Assembly (NCBI RefSeq): GCF_021347895.1
Contig: NC_067123.1
Location: 40,292,027 to 40,356,026, forward strand
Reading direction: 5' to 3'
DNA length: 64,000 bases
From: Acanthochromis polyacanthus
Taxonomy: Eukaryota > Chordata > Actinopteri > Pomacentridae
Every line of letters begins with the position of its first letter. The first letter of the stretch is position 1. Below, in pieces: positions 20,760-33,037 of this stretch. Under the pieces are notes generated by a model. That model ran no database searches. It was given only the letters and a program-made list of their open reading frames with translations, and had not been told where the DNA came from. The position numbers were made by a program, and so were the translations under genes.

Positions 20760-21910
20760 GATTTGCTCATGGCTTTCCTGACTTCCAGTAATTTGCTAAA
20801 ATGGGCAAACACAAATGTCACAGCAGATCCAACTAAGCAAAACACGTTGGAAATCACTTATTTAAAAATGAAAACGCGTCGTTTCCCAGCAACATGCAGA
20901 GTCGTCATGCACTCTCACACTACAGCCCGACAGGAGAGGCTTTCAAGGTCCAGTGCTCAGGCCTGATCCTGGACGCTGGGATCGTATCCTCGTTTCTGAT
21001 GCAGTGAATTCTGATGTGTTGGTGGAACTAAGCTCGCTGTGTTCCTCCGGGGGTAGCTTCGTTGTAGTGAAGCTTCGTTTAATGTGGTCTAACTTGGCAG
21101 CTCAGCCAACTCTGCGTTCCAAGTAGCTCAACCCAACGCTGCCAAATTAGCAGGAGCAGGACTGCGGATAGATCCCATTGTGATAGGATCAACTAGACGC
21201 CGTGTAAACAGAAAACCAAACACCAACACGCTGCCAGGTGGAAGCAGAGCCAAAACCAATGCAGCTCATATAGAACACCAGTTAAGATACTAGCAACATG
21301 ACAACCAGAAGAAAACACACTGATGAGAGCTGAGATACAGCAACACATAGCAACCTGGACACCCAGAGGAGCAGCAACACCTCTACAATACGCAGCACAG
21401 CAGTGAAACTAAACATTAGGAGCAGCAGGAACTTACCTCAGATCCATGAGAAGGCCGCTGAGTGGTCCAACAGCTGGAAGTCTGAACATCTGTCCTGGCA
21501 TCTGGAGTGAAGAGTTGTCTGTTTGACACCCAGCTGACCAAAGCAGACATACAGGGAATATTTAGTCTTGAAAGATAAAAACAAAGCAGTCAGTTGGCCA
21601 AAATGTGTGAGCATCAGTTCCCAAAATGTACACCTGCAAGATCAGATATCACCGCCAAACGGACTTTACATGAGCCAATGTTTACAGGTGCAGCCAATCA
21701 GCAGTTTAAGTGCAGCTCCAGTGATCTGCCTGGACAGTTTCAGCAGCCGTATGCTAACAAACACATTATGCTAACCAAACACATCATGCTAACAAAACAC
21801 ATAAAGCAACCCAATATGAGCTACAAGCCTGGCCAAAAAGCGGTTTCTCCTACTTTACTTCTACTTTTCCTTCTACTTTGTTCTCTTCTTCTGAAGAAAA
21901 TATTTTTATG
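20760..21910. other. Intergenic, no gene recognised
   Basis: Unique-looking sequence. A short AACAAACACATTATGCTAACC repeat unit occurs about three times at 21757-21805. Confidence 0.4.

Positions 21911-21915
<5 letters not shown>

Positions 21916-21958
<43 letters not shown>
21916..21958 (+). repeat. (TA)n microsatellite
   Basis: About 20 TA units, continuing into a short CA run to 21969. Confidence 0.9.
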
Positions 21959-21969
<11 letters not shown>

Positions 21970-21970
<1 letters not shown>

Positions 21971-22066
21971 GTGTGCATTGTGAGCTATTGTGTTCTATTT
22001 GCTGCTGTACACTGTAAATTTCTCCGCTGTGGGATTAATAAAGGTTTAATCTATCTATCTATCTAC
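21970..22066 (+). mobile_element. Fish LINE/retroposon 3' tail with (ATCT)n end
   Basis: The segment contains CACTGTAAATTTCTCCGCTG, TGGGATTAATAAAGGTTTAA and then ATCTATCTATCTATCT. A stretch reading CACTGTAAATTTCCCC...TGGGACTAATAAAGG with a 4-5-bp tandem tail is a common fish LINE 3' end. 5'-truncated. Confidence 0.6.
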
Positions 22067-23000
22067 ATTATGGAAGTCCTAGTGGGTGGTGTTTGTAATA
22101 TCAGTACATAAAGGATCAGCACAGCTAAATAAAAATACTAATTTACAAATAAAACCATGAAGAATCCTACTTAAGATGCACAGCCACAAATGTAGTTAAA
22201 GTACTGCAGCAAAGGTCCTGCTTTGGAGCCTCTGATTGATATATTATTGTCTGTGCCATCATTAGATTATTAGTAGTGAAGCATCAGTTTATCAGCAGCA
22301 TGTTAGTGTAGCTGCTGCTGGTTTCAACCACTTTAGATCCTGTTTAACATACAGGGATGGAAGAAATATCTGAGGGTTCCAGTCAGGATCGATCAGAGTG
22401 CAGACAAACAGGCAAGTTGTGGTGATAAAAATGTTAAAGGAAACAAAACGTACTGGTGAACAACCAAAGTAGCAGCTGGTGGTCCAAGGAAAGATTAATC
22501 CAAAAGTGAAGAGACTAAATCTAAACTATGAAATCCAAAAACATGAGGACATGAGGCCTGGCAGGCAGCAGGATTCAACAGATGGCAGGACAAGAGGCAA
22601 ACAAGCTACAGGTGGAAACAACGAGCAATCAAAAGGCGGAAGTAAAAGCACATTTAACGCACCAGGAAACACAATTTCAAAATAAAACAGGAAGAATACT
22701 TGGAAGCACAAGCAGGGAAACACAGGAAGTGAATCCAACAAAACTAAACTGAAAAGTAAATATCAGGGAGAAATAAAGACGAAAATATAAAGTTCTGATT
22801 AAATAAAATCTGTGTTCAGGTTTTCTCTGAGCTTTGGCTTTTGCTGAGATATTGGATCGAATTCACTGAAATGAAACCATGTGAGACATTTAGAGAAAGA
22901 AAACAGTGAACTGCATTACACTTCACTGTTTATCCAGGTATCAAAGTCCTGATGTATTTTCAGCGTGTTTCTTTTTTTACTTGAAGCCTAATTATATAAA
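22067..23000. other. Intergenic, no gene recognised
   Basis: No coherent gene or repeat. Confidence 0.4.
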
Positions 23001-23014
23001 GAAGCTGAGAAACA

Positions 23015-23660
23015 GACTTTTTGAAAAGAAGTCCATGGGATATATCTGCATATATTTTTATTAAAAGTATAAAAAACTAATGTTTTTATGTTCATTATGA
23101 TCATGTCTTTACAGATTCTAAATTATTTATTATAGAAACTATGACTTATAAATAAAAATGACTGGATATCACTAAAATATCAAGTAAATAACCGTCTGAA
23201 TTTAACACTAACCACCTTCTAATGAGCTAAACAATAATAAAATGAGCTGATTCAGAAATAGATTGGATTGTGTTCTTTTTATTAAGGTGAAATAATCATG
23301 ACAGATATTTCTTTTTTGGTAATATATCACATATTATATGGAAAATAACAAATTAAATCCCTTTCCACTAAGCTTCCCGTTCCAAAAACACCTCTCCAGG
23401 AAGTGTGTTAATTCCAGATCACATGACCTGCTCCACATGATGTCATTTCCTCCTGAAGAAAAGACTGGACAGGCTCCAAGGATTTCTGACTTAGTTAATA
23501 TAAAGTAGTCAACAGGTTTACTACAATATCTTTAGAAATAACTTTCATTTTCAATTTTGCTCAATTGTATAAATGATATTTAGAAGAATCTTTCACTAAA
23601 ATGCCTTTTGGTGTTTGGTTATAGGTGGCCATGTTGGTTTTAGGCCTGAAAACAGCAAAA
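23015..23660 (-). repeat. Dispersed repeat (family B), copy 1
   Basis: AAGTCCATGGGATATATCTG, the stretch from TTTTTATGTTCATTATGATC to the following TGTCTTTACA, and the words GACTGGATATCACTAAAAT and GTGGCCATGTTGG recur, in the opposite orientation, around 29940-30420 and partly at 52230-52300. A diverged interspersed family with unclear ends. Confidence 0.5.
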
Positions 23661-23972
23661 ACTATGATAGAAAAAGTCCCACAATTATACATTGACCCAT
23701 ATTAGAAATTGTAGGTAACGTTATCTAATGTTGCGGGAACATTCGTCACCTACCTGTGATGTCCTCTTATTTTTCCACCCTCCTCTATTGTTGGTTATTG
23801 TGTTGTTATTGTGTTGTTTGTGTTTGTGGCCTGTGACCGACAGCTGCTTGGCATCAGGTGGAGTCACTGCTGAAGAATTTTTGAGGGGGATCGAAGCCTC
23901 AGAGACATTCAGAGTGACAACCTCACAGCGAGATGGACAGCGGACACAGCAACAGATGTGACAGTCGACCTG

Positions 23973-23975
<3 letters not shown>

Positions 23976-24009
<34 letters not shown>
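23976..24009 (+). repeat. (CA)n microsatellite
   Basis: About 17 CA units. Confidence 0.95.
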
Positions 24010-24010
<1 letters not shown>

Positions 24011-26080
24011 AAGGTCACTAAATGATTCGGGTGTTTTTGATAATGTCCATGAATGATTCAGGAGTCTGTCTTTCCGTCGCCGGCTGTGCTTGATGGAGGG
24101 AAACGCTGACAGGATGTTTGCTGAAGGTTGCAGTGAGCTCAGACTGCAGCTCTGCAAAGTTTGTGTTATTTGAGAAAAATCAAACAAGGCTTTAAAAGTT
24201 TTAGAAAATGGCAACATGACCCTGAATGTGACTTTTACCCTGAATCTGGCAACGCTCAATAGAATGGCTGTGAATCTAACAGGAAATGGCACAACAGGAC
24301 ACAGCTGAAAAATATTTAAATACATTTCATAATTTTATGTCCTTCAGTTTCCATGACGTTGTGTCTGTAGAGTCTCCCAGCAGTCAGTGAGGATCTGGTT
24401 TCTTCACATGTTCTTCCAGTAAAATATGTTATTTTCTAAGCACAGTAACAGTCATTAGAGTAAAACAGTCAATACAAGACAATATTTCAGAAATACACAG
24501 TAAAACCTTAACTATATAAAGTCATGAACTTCAGCTTCTTTCAAACCAATTTTTCTCTGAACAACAAAAAACAAAACACTGAGACCAAAGTATGACCATG
24601 AGATAAACATAAAACTACTAACATCCCTGTTTAAACACAACACAACCATCAGAACCAGCAGCAGATTATAAAGTCTGCTCCAGATCAGGCTGCTCTACAG
24701 CGAGGACGACCGTCTGTTGGAGCACATTTTTAATCAGATCTGGATAAACTGACCACAGATTTATACAACTACTTTCTCGCCTGAAATAATCTTAAAACTA
24801 CATTTTGTGTCATAATAACATCAGTATTCCCAAAAATATTTGTGTTTCCTCTGAAAGTTTCCTCCTCGGTCTTTGCCGCTGGTCCAAATGCATTATGGGA
24901 TATCTGGCTGCACACGAGTCTGGTCCGATGACCCTCCATAATATGGGCGGAGCCAGAACACACTCAGGTATTTGTTCCGTTCTCGTCCAGATGCTGCTTT
25001 GAATTAAAACCGTACTTGGTCTCCGGCTGAAGACGTTTCACGAGGACGTGCGTGTTGAGGAACTGCTTGTAAAAGAGACTGAAATGTTCTCTTTTATTGT
25101 CAAAATGTTCCAGCAGTAGTGTCTGGTGTGATTTATTTCTTGCATTGAAATGCTCAGAGAATCAAGAAAAGCAAAATCAAACATTTGTTAAGTTTAATGA
25201 AGCCGGATAATGAACAATATGACAAATAAGTTGGAATCCCTTTATAGTGACGATAAAAAGAAGACACAAACATGAACATCTGCACCAAGAAAGCCCTAAA
25301 CATACACTCAAGTTATACAAATCAAGTTGTCTTACTACTTACTTTGTAATATATGCAGCAAAAAGACAAAAAAATCATTTAAAAAACACCTTAGATGTTG
25401 TCCATGTCATGATCCTGTGTTCTTTATGTAGCAGGGAGTCCAGATTTCCTTGTAATCCACATAAATGAGCTCTCTCGGTCTTTTCTCTGTGTAATCTGTA
25501 GTTTTGTTGAGTGAACAAAGAGCAAACTGATTGGATGGTAACTGCTGCAACAAACAGCTGGAAATGCTTTTTAATCTCTCTTTAAATTCTTAAACATTAG
25601 CGCTGGTGCCAGCTCCTGATATTTTTATGGAGAGCTGAGATCTAAATGTAAATAAAGGGATGAGCTAGTAAAAAAACACACCAATACTTTTCTATGACCG
25701 TCAAGAAATATAAATGAATAACGCGTTGTGTTGTTGTTCATTTTTACATGAACTCTACCTTTAATTTACACAGACTGTACCTTTAATCTTAATTGCATGC
25801 ATTATAATCTAATTTTGCCTGTTTTTTTGCTGTTTAAATTTATTATTTTGCCCCACAGCTCAAATCTATTCCACACATCACAGTTAAAAATTTCATCTTA
25901 TTTCATCAGACAGCAGAAAGTGAAGTTTTCTAGTTTCGGTAGCCGCCACCAGGAGGCGCTGCAGCTTCCTGTAGCAGAACCTCAGTGGTGGTGTTTTACT
26001 CTGCTGACTGGAAACAGAGGAGGGGAAGTGTTTCTTAGAAGTGGAGCCGGAACGCTGCAGAGACACACGCATACATGTGT
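24010..26080. other. Intergenic, no gene recognised
   Basis: Only chance frames. No splice-coherent coding signal. Confidence 0.4.
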
Positions 26081-26085
26081 TGATG

Positions 26086-26099
26086 GTCGCCATGGCAAC
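26086..26099. promoter_or_regulatory. RFX X-box motif (full consensus match)
   Basis: GTCGCCATGGCAAC matches GTNRCCATGGNAAC at all fixed positions and is nearly palindromic. No gene recognised alongside. Confidence 0.4.
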
Positions 26100-26246
26100 C
26101 GAAGACACTCATGGGATGCCAGCAGAGTGTAAAGGAGGGTCGTACTGCTGCGTCTGAACAATTATCCCATGATCAAGGACTCCAGATCTCTACTCTCTGG
26201 GACGCCTGTAAATACATTCAGCAGCAGGGTTACGGGGCCCTGGCAT

Positions 26247-26268
26247 GGCTCGGCTCGGCTCGGCTCGG
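26247..26268 (+). repeat. (GGCTC)n short tandem repeat
   Basis: Four perfect GGCTC units followed by GG. Confidence 0.9.
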
Positions 26269-26418
26269 CGGCACAGGACGTGCACGCTTTGGCTCCCAGT
26301 ATCAGCACCAGCTTGTGCAGATGGTCTGCTGAGTGACGAAGGGGGAGCTGGTGACGTGAACATCACGGAACAGCTGAAACAACCCACCATATACAGGTGG
26401 TGGAGGCCATCCACTCCC

Positions 26419-26439
26419 ACACACACACACACACGCACG

Positions 26440-26474
<35 letters not shown>
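26419..26474 (+). repeat. (CA)n microsatellite with (GCAC) interruption
   Basis: CA repeat broken by GCACGCACGCAC. The reading frames rich in VCVC or HTHT here are translated microsatellite. Confidence 0.95.
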
Positions 26475-26476
<2 letters not shown>

Positions 26477-26989
26477 GGCCGGTGTGTGCGTGTGTTACAT
26501 AACCCATATGGAGGGGCTTCATCGCTGCCCTGTGTGTAGGACTCCCACAACTCATAGCAGTCGTCATGGAAACATCCATGCAGACACACGTGTCGGGATG
26601 AAAAATGCACACATTGCTGCACTTAGAGTGAGTGCACGTGGACACGAGGAAACAGACACACTCTGAAGATGTGGTGTGTGAAGTGAGGAGCTGTCAGAAG
26701 GGTCCGAGTGCCTCCCAACGGTCTGCTGCTGCACTTTCTGTGAGAAAGATCGATTTTATTATTCAGAGTTTCATACATGCAGGCAGAAAGATGGAACGGA
26801 AATAACACACTGGAGTACAGGAATCACATGTCACTGTAAATGTGCTGCTGCTTGTGTCCTGCAGGTGAACACTACACAGAAGAAATTGCGTTACAGACAG
26901 CAGAAGAACACGTGTAATATGGTGATGATCTGCATTTTTCTTCACCATCCTCTCAGCTGTTTGGAGTCCAAAAATCCAGATTTGCCGAT

Positions 26990-27500
26990 TAGCGGTGTAC
27001 AATACTGCAAGGTTTAGTATCGGCTGGATACCAGGTAAATACATGGCCAGTATCGCCGATATCGATACCGATACTCCAGACTAACATTTTCAGTAGTCTG
27101 TAGGTTTAGAACTAAGGTTAGGTTCTGCATCTGGTCCAGATCTGGAATGAGGCCGAGGTTATAAACGCTCACAGGGTCAAAGAATCAGACTAATTCCTGG
27201 GTAGGTTTTCTGTGGGTCAGATGAGGAAGAATATTTGCTGATGAAATCCCAATATGAGGGAAAACCTTCTCAAACAGGGTTAATTTTTGACAGTTTGGTC
27301 GATAATTGTGCAGCACTTCTGTCACTGAAATAGGAAGTCTTCTTTTAATATGCATTCATTTTGTTGCATAGAGTTACTTTTGCTAGAATAAGTATGATCT
27401 TTTCACTGACATTAAAACATCGATGTCATTGCACTGGTATCATTCTATACCAATGCTGGTATCGATATTATCAATACTTGAATCGATCCGCCCACCTCTA
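26990..27500. mobile_element. 511-bp hAT-like non-autonomous element with 8-bp TSD (6/8)
   Basis: The ends TAGCGGTGTACAATACTG and, inverted, TAGAGGTGGGCGGATCGA flank an interior rich in GTATCG/CGATAC words. The flanks are TTGCCGAT (26982-26989) and TTGTCGAC (27501-27508), six of eight bases identical. An end reading AGAGGTGGGCGGATCGAT with eight-base duplications is typical of fish hAT MITEs. No transposase remains. Confidence 0.55.
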
Positions 27501-27508
27501 TTGTCGAC

Positions 27509-28079
27509 GAACCAGGATGGCTGCTGTTATTCTACACTGTTCTCAATAAATCTCACTAATCTCGATGTTTCTACGCTGAGCAGAGAGAGTTTGGAGAGTC
27601 GGGCTAAAATAGAGGACTGATGGTCGTATTCAGCTGCAGGAGAAACTCTGCTGTTTTATTCTAAGGTGACTAAATCCCTTGAAAAGACCAAAAAAACATA
27701 CGTGGAAGTCTTGCTTGTGATGCTTTTTGACGTTGCTGCCCACTGATTCCTGCTGAAGATGGGATTTACAAACATTTGCAAACAATTTCTCATGTAACAA
27801 TAGCAACGAAAAACAATCCAGGTGGATTTGTTAGACTATTTTTAGTAGAGGTTGTAGTTTTAGTAAATATCTCCTGCAGCAGGATGATGTATGTGGGGAC
27901 TGAAACTAAATGAAACAGGATTTTTAACAGGTTTAGAAAAGAATGAAGCTCTGAGCTTCACAATAGAGATAAAAAAACACAAGAAAAATAAAATAAATTA
28001 TGCTTGGATATTTCACAAGAAAAGAACCCCAAATTGTATTTTTACACATTTTTATATTCAATTCATGCTGTTTTCTACA
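27509..28079. other. Intergenic, no gene recognised
   Basis: AT-rich toward the right; no gene seen. Confidence 0.4.
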
Positions 28080-28507
28080 CACTGTAAAAAATGGACAAAA
28101 CTGTGAAAAATGTTCAGAATAATAGTGTTGTTCTTTTACAACATTTTACAATGAAATGAAACATTATTTTACTGTATTTAAATCTGTGCATATCCACAGA
28201 TATTTGCCTACATTTAAAGGTTTTGTAAATTAAAATAAATTATGTTCAAAAAAACAAACAAAAAACAGTAATTCACATTTTAAATTTGGCTTTAAATAAA
28301 AATTAAATTCAGTATTTTTTCAAATGTAATTTGTTGTTTTACAAAGAAATGACAGTTTAATTATATTTAAATACCTTAAAAATCTAAACATTGTCATTAT
28401 TTTACAGTTTTTTATGTTGTTCATGTTCAGAATGTGTTTGTTTTTTTCTGGCACCAGATTTGCACCATTTAAAAAAAAAAATTATGAATGGATTTGCTTT
28501 CACAGTG
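28080..28507. mobile_element. AT-rich element with CACTGTRAAA inverted ends
   Basis: Left end CACTGTAAAAAATGGAC, right end TTTCACAGTG (inverse CACTGTGAAA). The interior is a run of ACAGT/ACTGT and poly-A words, like the relic at 5150-5885. No clear target duplication. Confidence 0.45.
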
Positions 28508-28806
28508 CAGGATCATTCTTTAATTTTCTAAAAACACATTGGTAAAAGTGAGTTTTGGGTCTAACTTGTAGCGTTTTGTGTCCAGCAGGCAGCAGTTAGC
28601 GACACTTTGTGCGCTATATTCGACAATAAACGTGGTCGTTGTTGCTCTCTGGTTGGAAACACACTTTCAGATCACACAGCAAGACACCGGAGAAGCGGTC
28701 GGTGAATAAGGATTAGCCTTTATTGGTGTTTGTAGGGAAAAAAGACCACAGATGCCATCGTCCCCGTGGACAGCACACAATACTGGTGAGAAGTCGGGGT
28801 AGTGTT

Positions 28807-28827
28807 GCGCTCATGGGACTCGTAGTT
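28807..28827 (-). promoter_or_regulatory. ZNF143/STAF-type motif (minus strand)
   Basis: On the minus strand this reads AACTACGAGTCCCATGAGCG, close to the ZNF143 (SBS2) consensus ACTACAATTCCCAGAATGC. It pairs with a better match at 29264. Confidence 0.35.
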
Positions 28828-29263
28828 CATAACAGTCAGTCACAACAAGGAGAAGTTAGCTGAGAATCCACAAAGTTGAAGAAGAAATAACAAGGCTGTG
28901 TACATTATTATTACTGTTATCATCATTGTTATTGTCGTCATTTTTACCCGCAATGCCGTTTTTACCGTACAGCAGCAAACTGTCACTGCCACCAGCGAGA
29001 AGAGTCGGCCAGAAAAAAGAAACGTCGGAACACGTTCAAACAACACAGGTACATAGAAAAATAGCACTGTCAAAAAGTTTCTGAAACTTCTGTGAAGAAA
29101 TCCCCAAATATCCCAGATATCAAAAGAAAAAACTCACGTGAGAAGCTCTGAGACTTTTCCTTCCAGGGATTTGAATTCAAAAGTTTGTGTCTCAGGTTTT
29201 AACAGAATCCCAAAAAGAAGACGAGGAGAAAGGAGGGGGGAAAAAAAACAGAACCAAGGATCG

Positions 29264-29284
29264 ACTACAACTCCCATGATGCAC
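29264..29284 (+). promoter_or_regulatory. ZNF143/STAF-type motif (plus strand)
   Basis: ACTACAACTCCCATGATGCA matches the ZNF143 consensus ACTACA(A)(T/C)TCCCA(G/T)(A/G)ATGC over almost its full length. Such sites are mostly found in promoters close to transcription starts. No exon is recognised nearby, so any promoter here would belong to an unseen transcript. Confidence 0.45.
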
Positions 29285-29539
29285 CTGGGGCTGGGTTCAG
29301 TGTCTGTGGATGGTGCCGGCCGCCAACGGGCTCATGGGAAATTGAGTGAAGGCCGGTAGCGGGAATCAAAAGGAGTTTAGGTGATCATAAAATCACAGAT
29401 TCCACCTTAAGAAAGTCGACTGAGAAGACATTGAACAGAAAGAACAATCAGAAAACTTCATGTGTGGCTGTGAGGCAAAACAAGAACCAGGTTTTAGTTT
29501 CATCTGTAAAGAAAAACATGAAGTACCGTCCGTTAAACC

Positions 29540-30420
29540 CCGACCGACCAATCACAGCTCAGACTGTCACTTCAAGCAGCGCATGTCAAGCTTTGGATTT
29601 AATAATGGACTGAAGGAGTGTGTAGTTTTTATAGTTTGCATTCGCAGCAGCAAATGCAATGGAGGAATTTCTCTCTTATAATGGTGTTATATTTAATACA
29701 TCACTTTGGATCATTTTTGTGTCTTTGGGATAATTTTCAAGTCATTTTGGACAATTTTCATTTCAGTTTCAACAAATTTTATGTCAGTTTGAATCTTTTC
29801 TCATTGTTTTTGATCATTTTTGTGTCTTTGGGATAATTTTCAAGTCATTTGGGACAAATTTAATGTCATTCTGGATTCATTTTTACTCATTTTCCCTAAT
29901 TATTGATCATTTTCAAGTCATTCTGGACGGGTCAACGAATAATTGCGGTACTTTTTGCATCGTAGTCAATATTTTTTGATATCCAGTCAATTTTTAATAA
30001 TAAGTGAATAATAAGTTTCTGTAATAAATAATTATGGAATTTGTAAAGACATAATCATAATGAACATAAAAATATGAGTTTTTTATTTTTAATAAAAGTG
30101 CATGCAGCATATATCCAATGGACTTCAGTCACAGCTCAGACTGTGACTAAAAGCAGCTTCAGATTTAATAATAGATTGAAATGGTGCATAGTTTTGTGGT
30201 ATCCTTCGCTCCCATTGGTGGACGCCTCGATCGCATCGTCACAAAGTTGACGTTAGCTCAACATGACTATTTCACTTGCTATTGATTCAATTATTAGCCG
30301 TGTTTCCATTTAATTAAAATTTGATGGGAACTTTTGAAATGTCACAAAACTTCAAAGAAAATGTGAATTAGGTCGTTTCTGCTAACTGTGAAGAAGTCCG
30401 CCATGTTGGCTACGTTAGCT
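29540..30420 (+). repeat. Dispersed repeat (family B), copy 2, with internal duplication
   Basis: CACAGCTCAGACTGT followed by AGCAGC and TTTAATAATGGACTGAA at about 29560-29610 recurs at about 30130-30180. The interval contains a diverged tandem of GATCATTTTTGTGTCTTTGG and TTTTCAAGTCATTTTGGACA units (29690-29945). Related to 23015-23660 and 52240-52510 in inverse orientation. Confidence 0.5.
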
Positions 30421-32257
30421 GAAGAAAGAGCCTAAAAAACGTTAAAGAAATAACACAAAAAAAACCATCAAACAAGCAAAAGAAAGCAAACTTTCTCAAA
30501 AACGGAAAGATGACTTCAGAAGCTGTTTTAAATCAGAAAAGTTGTAATTATTCCTTCATTTGGTCGTTATTTCACTCTGTACGAAAGTGACGTGAATCCG
30601 AAGCTTGACACGCTTAGCAACAGTAACTAGGGAAGGGGCGGGGCTTAGTGGATGGTCGGTTGGTCGGTGGGAAAAGTTTTCAGTCCCATGCTGGTGAGTT
30701 CGGAACAAACCGGAGCAATAAAATCCAACAGGAAAAACAAAACAGAATAATAATAATAACCTCCCCCCCCTTTCAAAATAAAACCAACAAATAAACCAAA
30801 CCACAAAACTCTGTGATCGGATCCTTTTTTTGTGTGTTTTTCTCTTTTTTTTCTTTAATATGCGTATTTAATATACCTCAGACAAAAACACCTGAGAAAA
30901 AACCGACAAAATGATTCCAATGGGTTTTTCTGTAATATATTCAATCATGTATATTACAACTATAATCACATATTTCAAGCATATATCATATACACATATA
31001 TATCAAGTGAGAGAATAGTTTAATATTCAATAGTACAGTTGTATGGTACAGTAGCAGTAGGGTGCATTTCTCTTTCTCATTGGGTAAAGTTTGAAGGAGA
31101 GGTATAGACACGTGTTTTTTTTTGTGTGTGTGTGTAAATCTATATACGATTTATCAATACAATATGCAACAAAAGAAAGAAAAGATAAACTCAAAAGAAG
31201 GAATTAAAGACAAAGAAAGGGTATAGGCAGTTCAGTACTGTGTGTCTGACATGGCGGAAGTGTTGTTTTTGTGTGTTTGCATATGTGGCTTTTTGTCTAA
31301 ACGTGTGTGAGGATCGGATCAGATCAGCACCATAGAAGTCCATAACAACATCAACGACGACGATAAGGGTTCAAACCGGGTGAGGGCTGTGCGTGTCTGT
31401 GTGTGTTTGTGTTGTCTTTGTGTGTCTGCGTGCATGCCGAAAGGTTTCAGTCACTGTTCCGTCCAAAACAACAAAAAAAAGAAGATTTTTGCACTTCCGA
31501 GGAGCGAACAGAAGTGAGAAAAAGACCGCGATAATCGTGTCAAAAAGTTTGTGTGTGTGCACACGTGAGCAAGACACATTCACCGACCTAAACCTGCCAG
31601 CGAAATCCTCCCACACGTCTGCTCACATCCAGCTGTTCTGATGGCTAATTACTCCTTCGCCTTTCCAGAAAAAAAAAAACAACAGAAATCGAAAGCCCTG
31701 CGATTATTATTTCAAATCGAGACACGGAATCAAATAGAAGAGAATAACTCAAGTGCTTCAACGAGCTCACGAGGAAAACAAACGGACACAGAGAAGTTCG
31801 TTAAAACTATACAGATTTGTTGTTTTTCCTCCCGTCGCCTTGCCGCGTCGCCCCAAAACAATCGTTACTAAGATACCTCGCCTTGTCTCGCACCGTGTGA
31901 AATACCTGATTCAACCGTGATACATTCTCTGAAACACCTCGGCCTCCCACCAACCAGCTCTGTAAAGATGAAAATAGATCATTTGTCATTTTAGCGATAA
32001 ACAGCTGGGAGGAAAAGCGCTTTATGTGGCCCCGTGACTGTCCAGCTAACAGCCCCTCCCCGCCCCATATATAAATATACAAAAGATTATCTCCAAAATC
32101 CTCCTCCTGAATACCTCTGCTAATAGAAAAATATACAATAATTCCTATGTCAAAATCTCTTTAATGGACGAAAACCCCCGCGCCTCTTCCTCTTCCTCCT
32201 TAATGCTGGACTAGTCTCTGCCTTCCTGCCCAGTTCAAAAATATACATGTTTTCTGT
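30421..32257. other. Downstream flank of dbp, no separate gene recognised
   Basis: AT-rich, with T-runs and a GT-rich stretch at 31385-31430. It could hold an extended dbp 3' UTR, but no coding exon is supported. Confidence 0.35.
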
Positions 32258-32263
32258 TTTATT
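32258..32263 (-). terminator. dbp: Candidate dbp polyadenylation signal AATAAA
   Basis: TTTATT on the plus strand is AATAAA on the minus strand, about 560 bases after the dbp stop codon. It is a candidate only; a longer 3' UTR reaching beyond it is possible. Confidence 0.35.
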
Positions 32264-32821
32264 TGTCCTATTTATAGAAAAAAATCACACGTCTGACCTC
32301 CCCTGGCTTTTGTGTCCATGCCTTGAGCTTAAAAAGTGAGATTTCACTGGCATATTGTGAATTCAACACCCTGTTTGAACTGGCCAGGGCAGCGGCCGGC
32401 GACGCACTACCTGCAAAAAACGCCTCGCGACACCGGGCGCAAAGCACAGCGCCGAGGGTGGCTGGAAGCTGCCGAGGTGGTGATACAGTACGTCTGGTGT
32501 GGATTTTCAGCCAAGCAGCATGTACAAAGAGAGTCAAACTGGGGAAAAACGACCAAAAAAAGAGACAAAACGGCGCCGCTGGGCTTTCCCGTCGTGACAT
32601 CCTGAAGCACAGCGAGCGCCACTGAAACACACTTTGTAGTTTTTTGCGCCCGGTGTCGCGCGGCGCTTACTGCAGATCTACGCCGGCCTTCCCCTCCCCT
32701 CGCCACTTCAACTAAAGTGCTGCTGTTGTTGGGTTGCCTTGTACCCTTCTCTCTCTCGCCTCCTCTTCCCCTCCCGCCCCTCCATCATCATCTTCATCAT
32801 CATCATCCTTCCTCGTCCTCC

Positions 32822-33037
32822 TCACAAGTCTCCGTGCCGGTTCTCGTACTTGTTGATGATGTTCCTGCAGCGGCCCAGCTCTTTCCTCATGTCGGCCACC
32901 TCCTGGCGCAGCGCGGCGTTCTCCCTCTCCAGGAAGGCGGCGCGCACCGAGATCTGGTTCTCCTTCAGCCGCCGGGCGTCCCGTGAGCGCTTGGCCGCCT
33001 CGTTGTTCTTCACGCGCCGGCTCCAGTATTTCTCGTC
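32822..33037 (-). CDS. dbp: dbp last coding exon: basic region and leucine zipper
   Basis: The exon opens after an AG acceptor (CACCGACAG on the minus strand) in phase 0 and encodes 71 residues to TGA at 32822-32824. It starts [20 protein letters not shown], which holds the bZIP DNA-contacting motif NNEAAKRSR, then [16 protein letters not shown], the family-specific fork, and a leucine zipper through [13 protein letters not shown], ending [10 protein letters not shown]. This exon alone supplies DNA binding and dimerisation. The exon start at the Lys/Asp junction after VPNEQK matches the final intron position known in vertebrate PAR-bZIP genes. The DEKYWSRR and ISVRAAFLE wording is DBP-like, while the RHG-x-L terminus is shared with HLF. 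Overlapping frames on the other strand are shadows. Confidence 0.9.
   Translation of the reverse strand, partial: DEKYWSRRVKNNEAAKRSRDARRLKENQISVRAAFLERENAALRQEVADMRKELGRCRNIINKYENRHGDL

Noticed and set aside
26190..26645. Cys/Val- or His/Thr-rich frames
   Set aside because: Translated (CA)n microsatellite.
28570..28680. LTR-like stretch with AATAAA (CGACAATAAACGTGGTCG)
   Set aside because: No defined ends, no duplication and no associated coding sequence.
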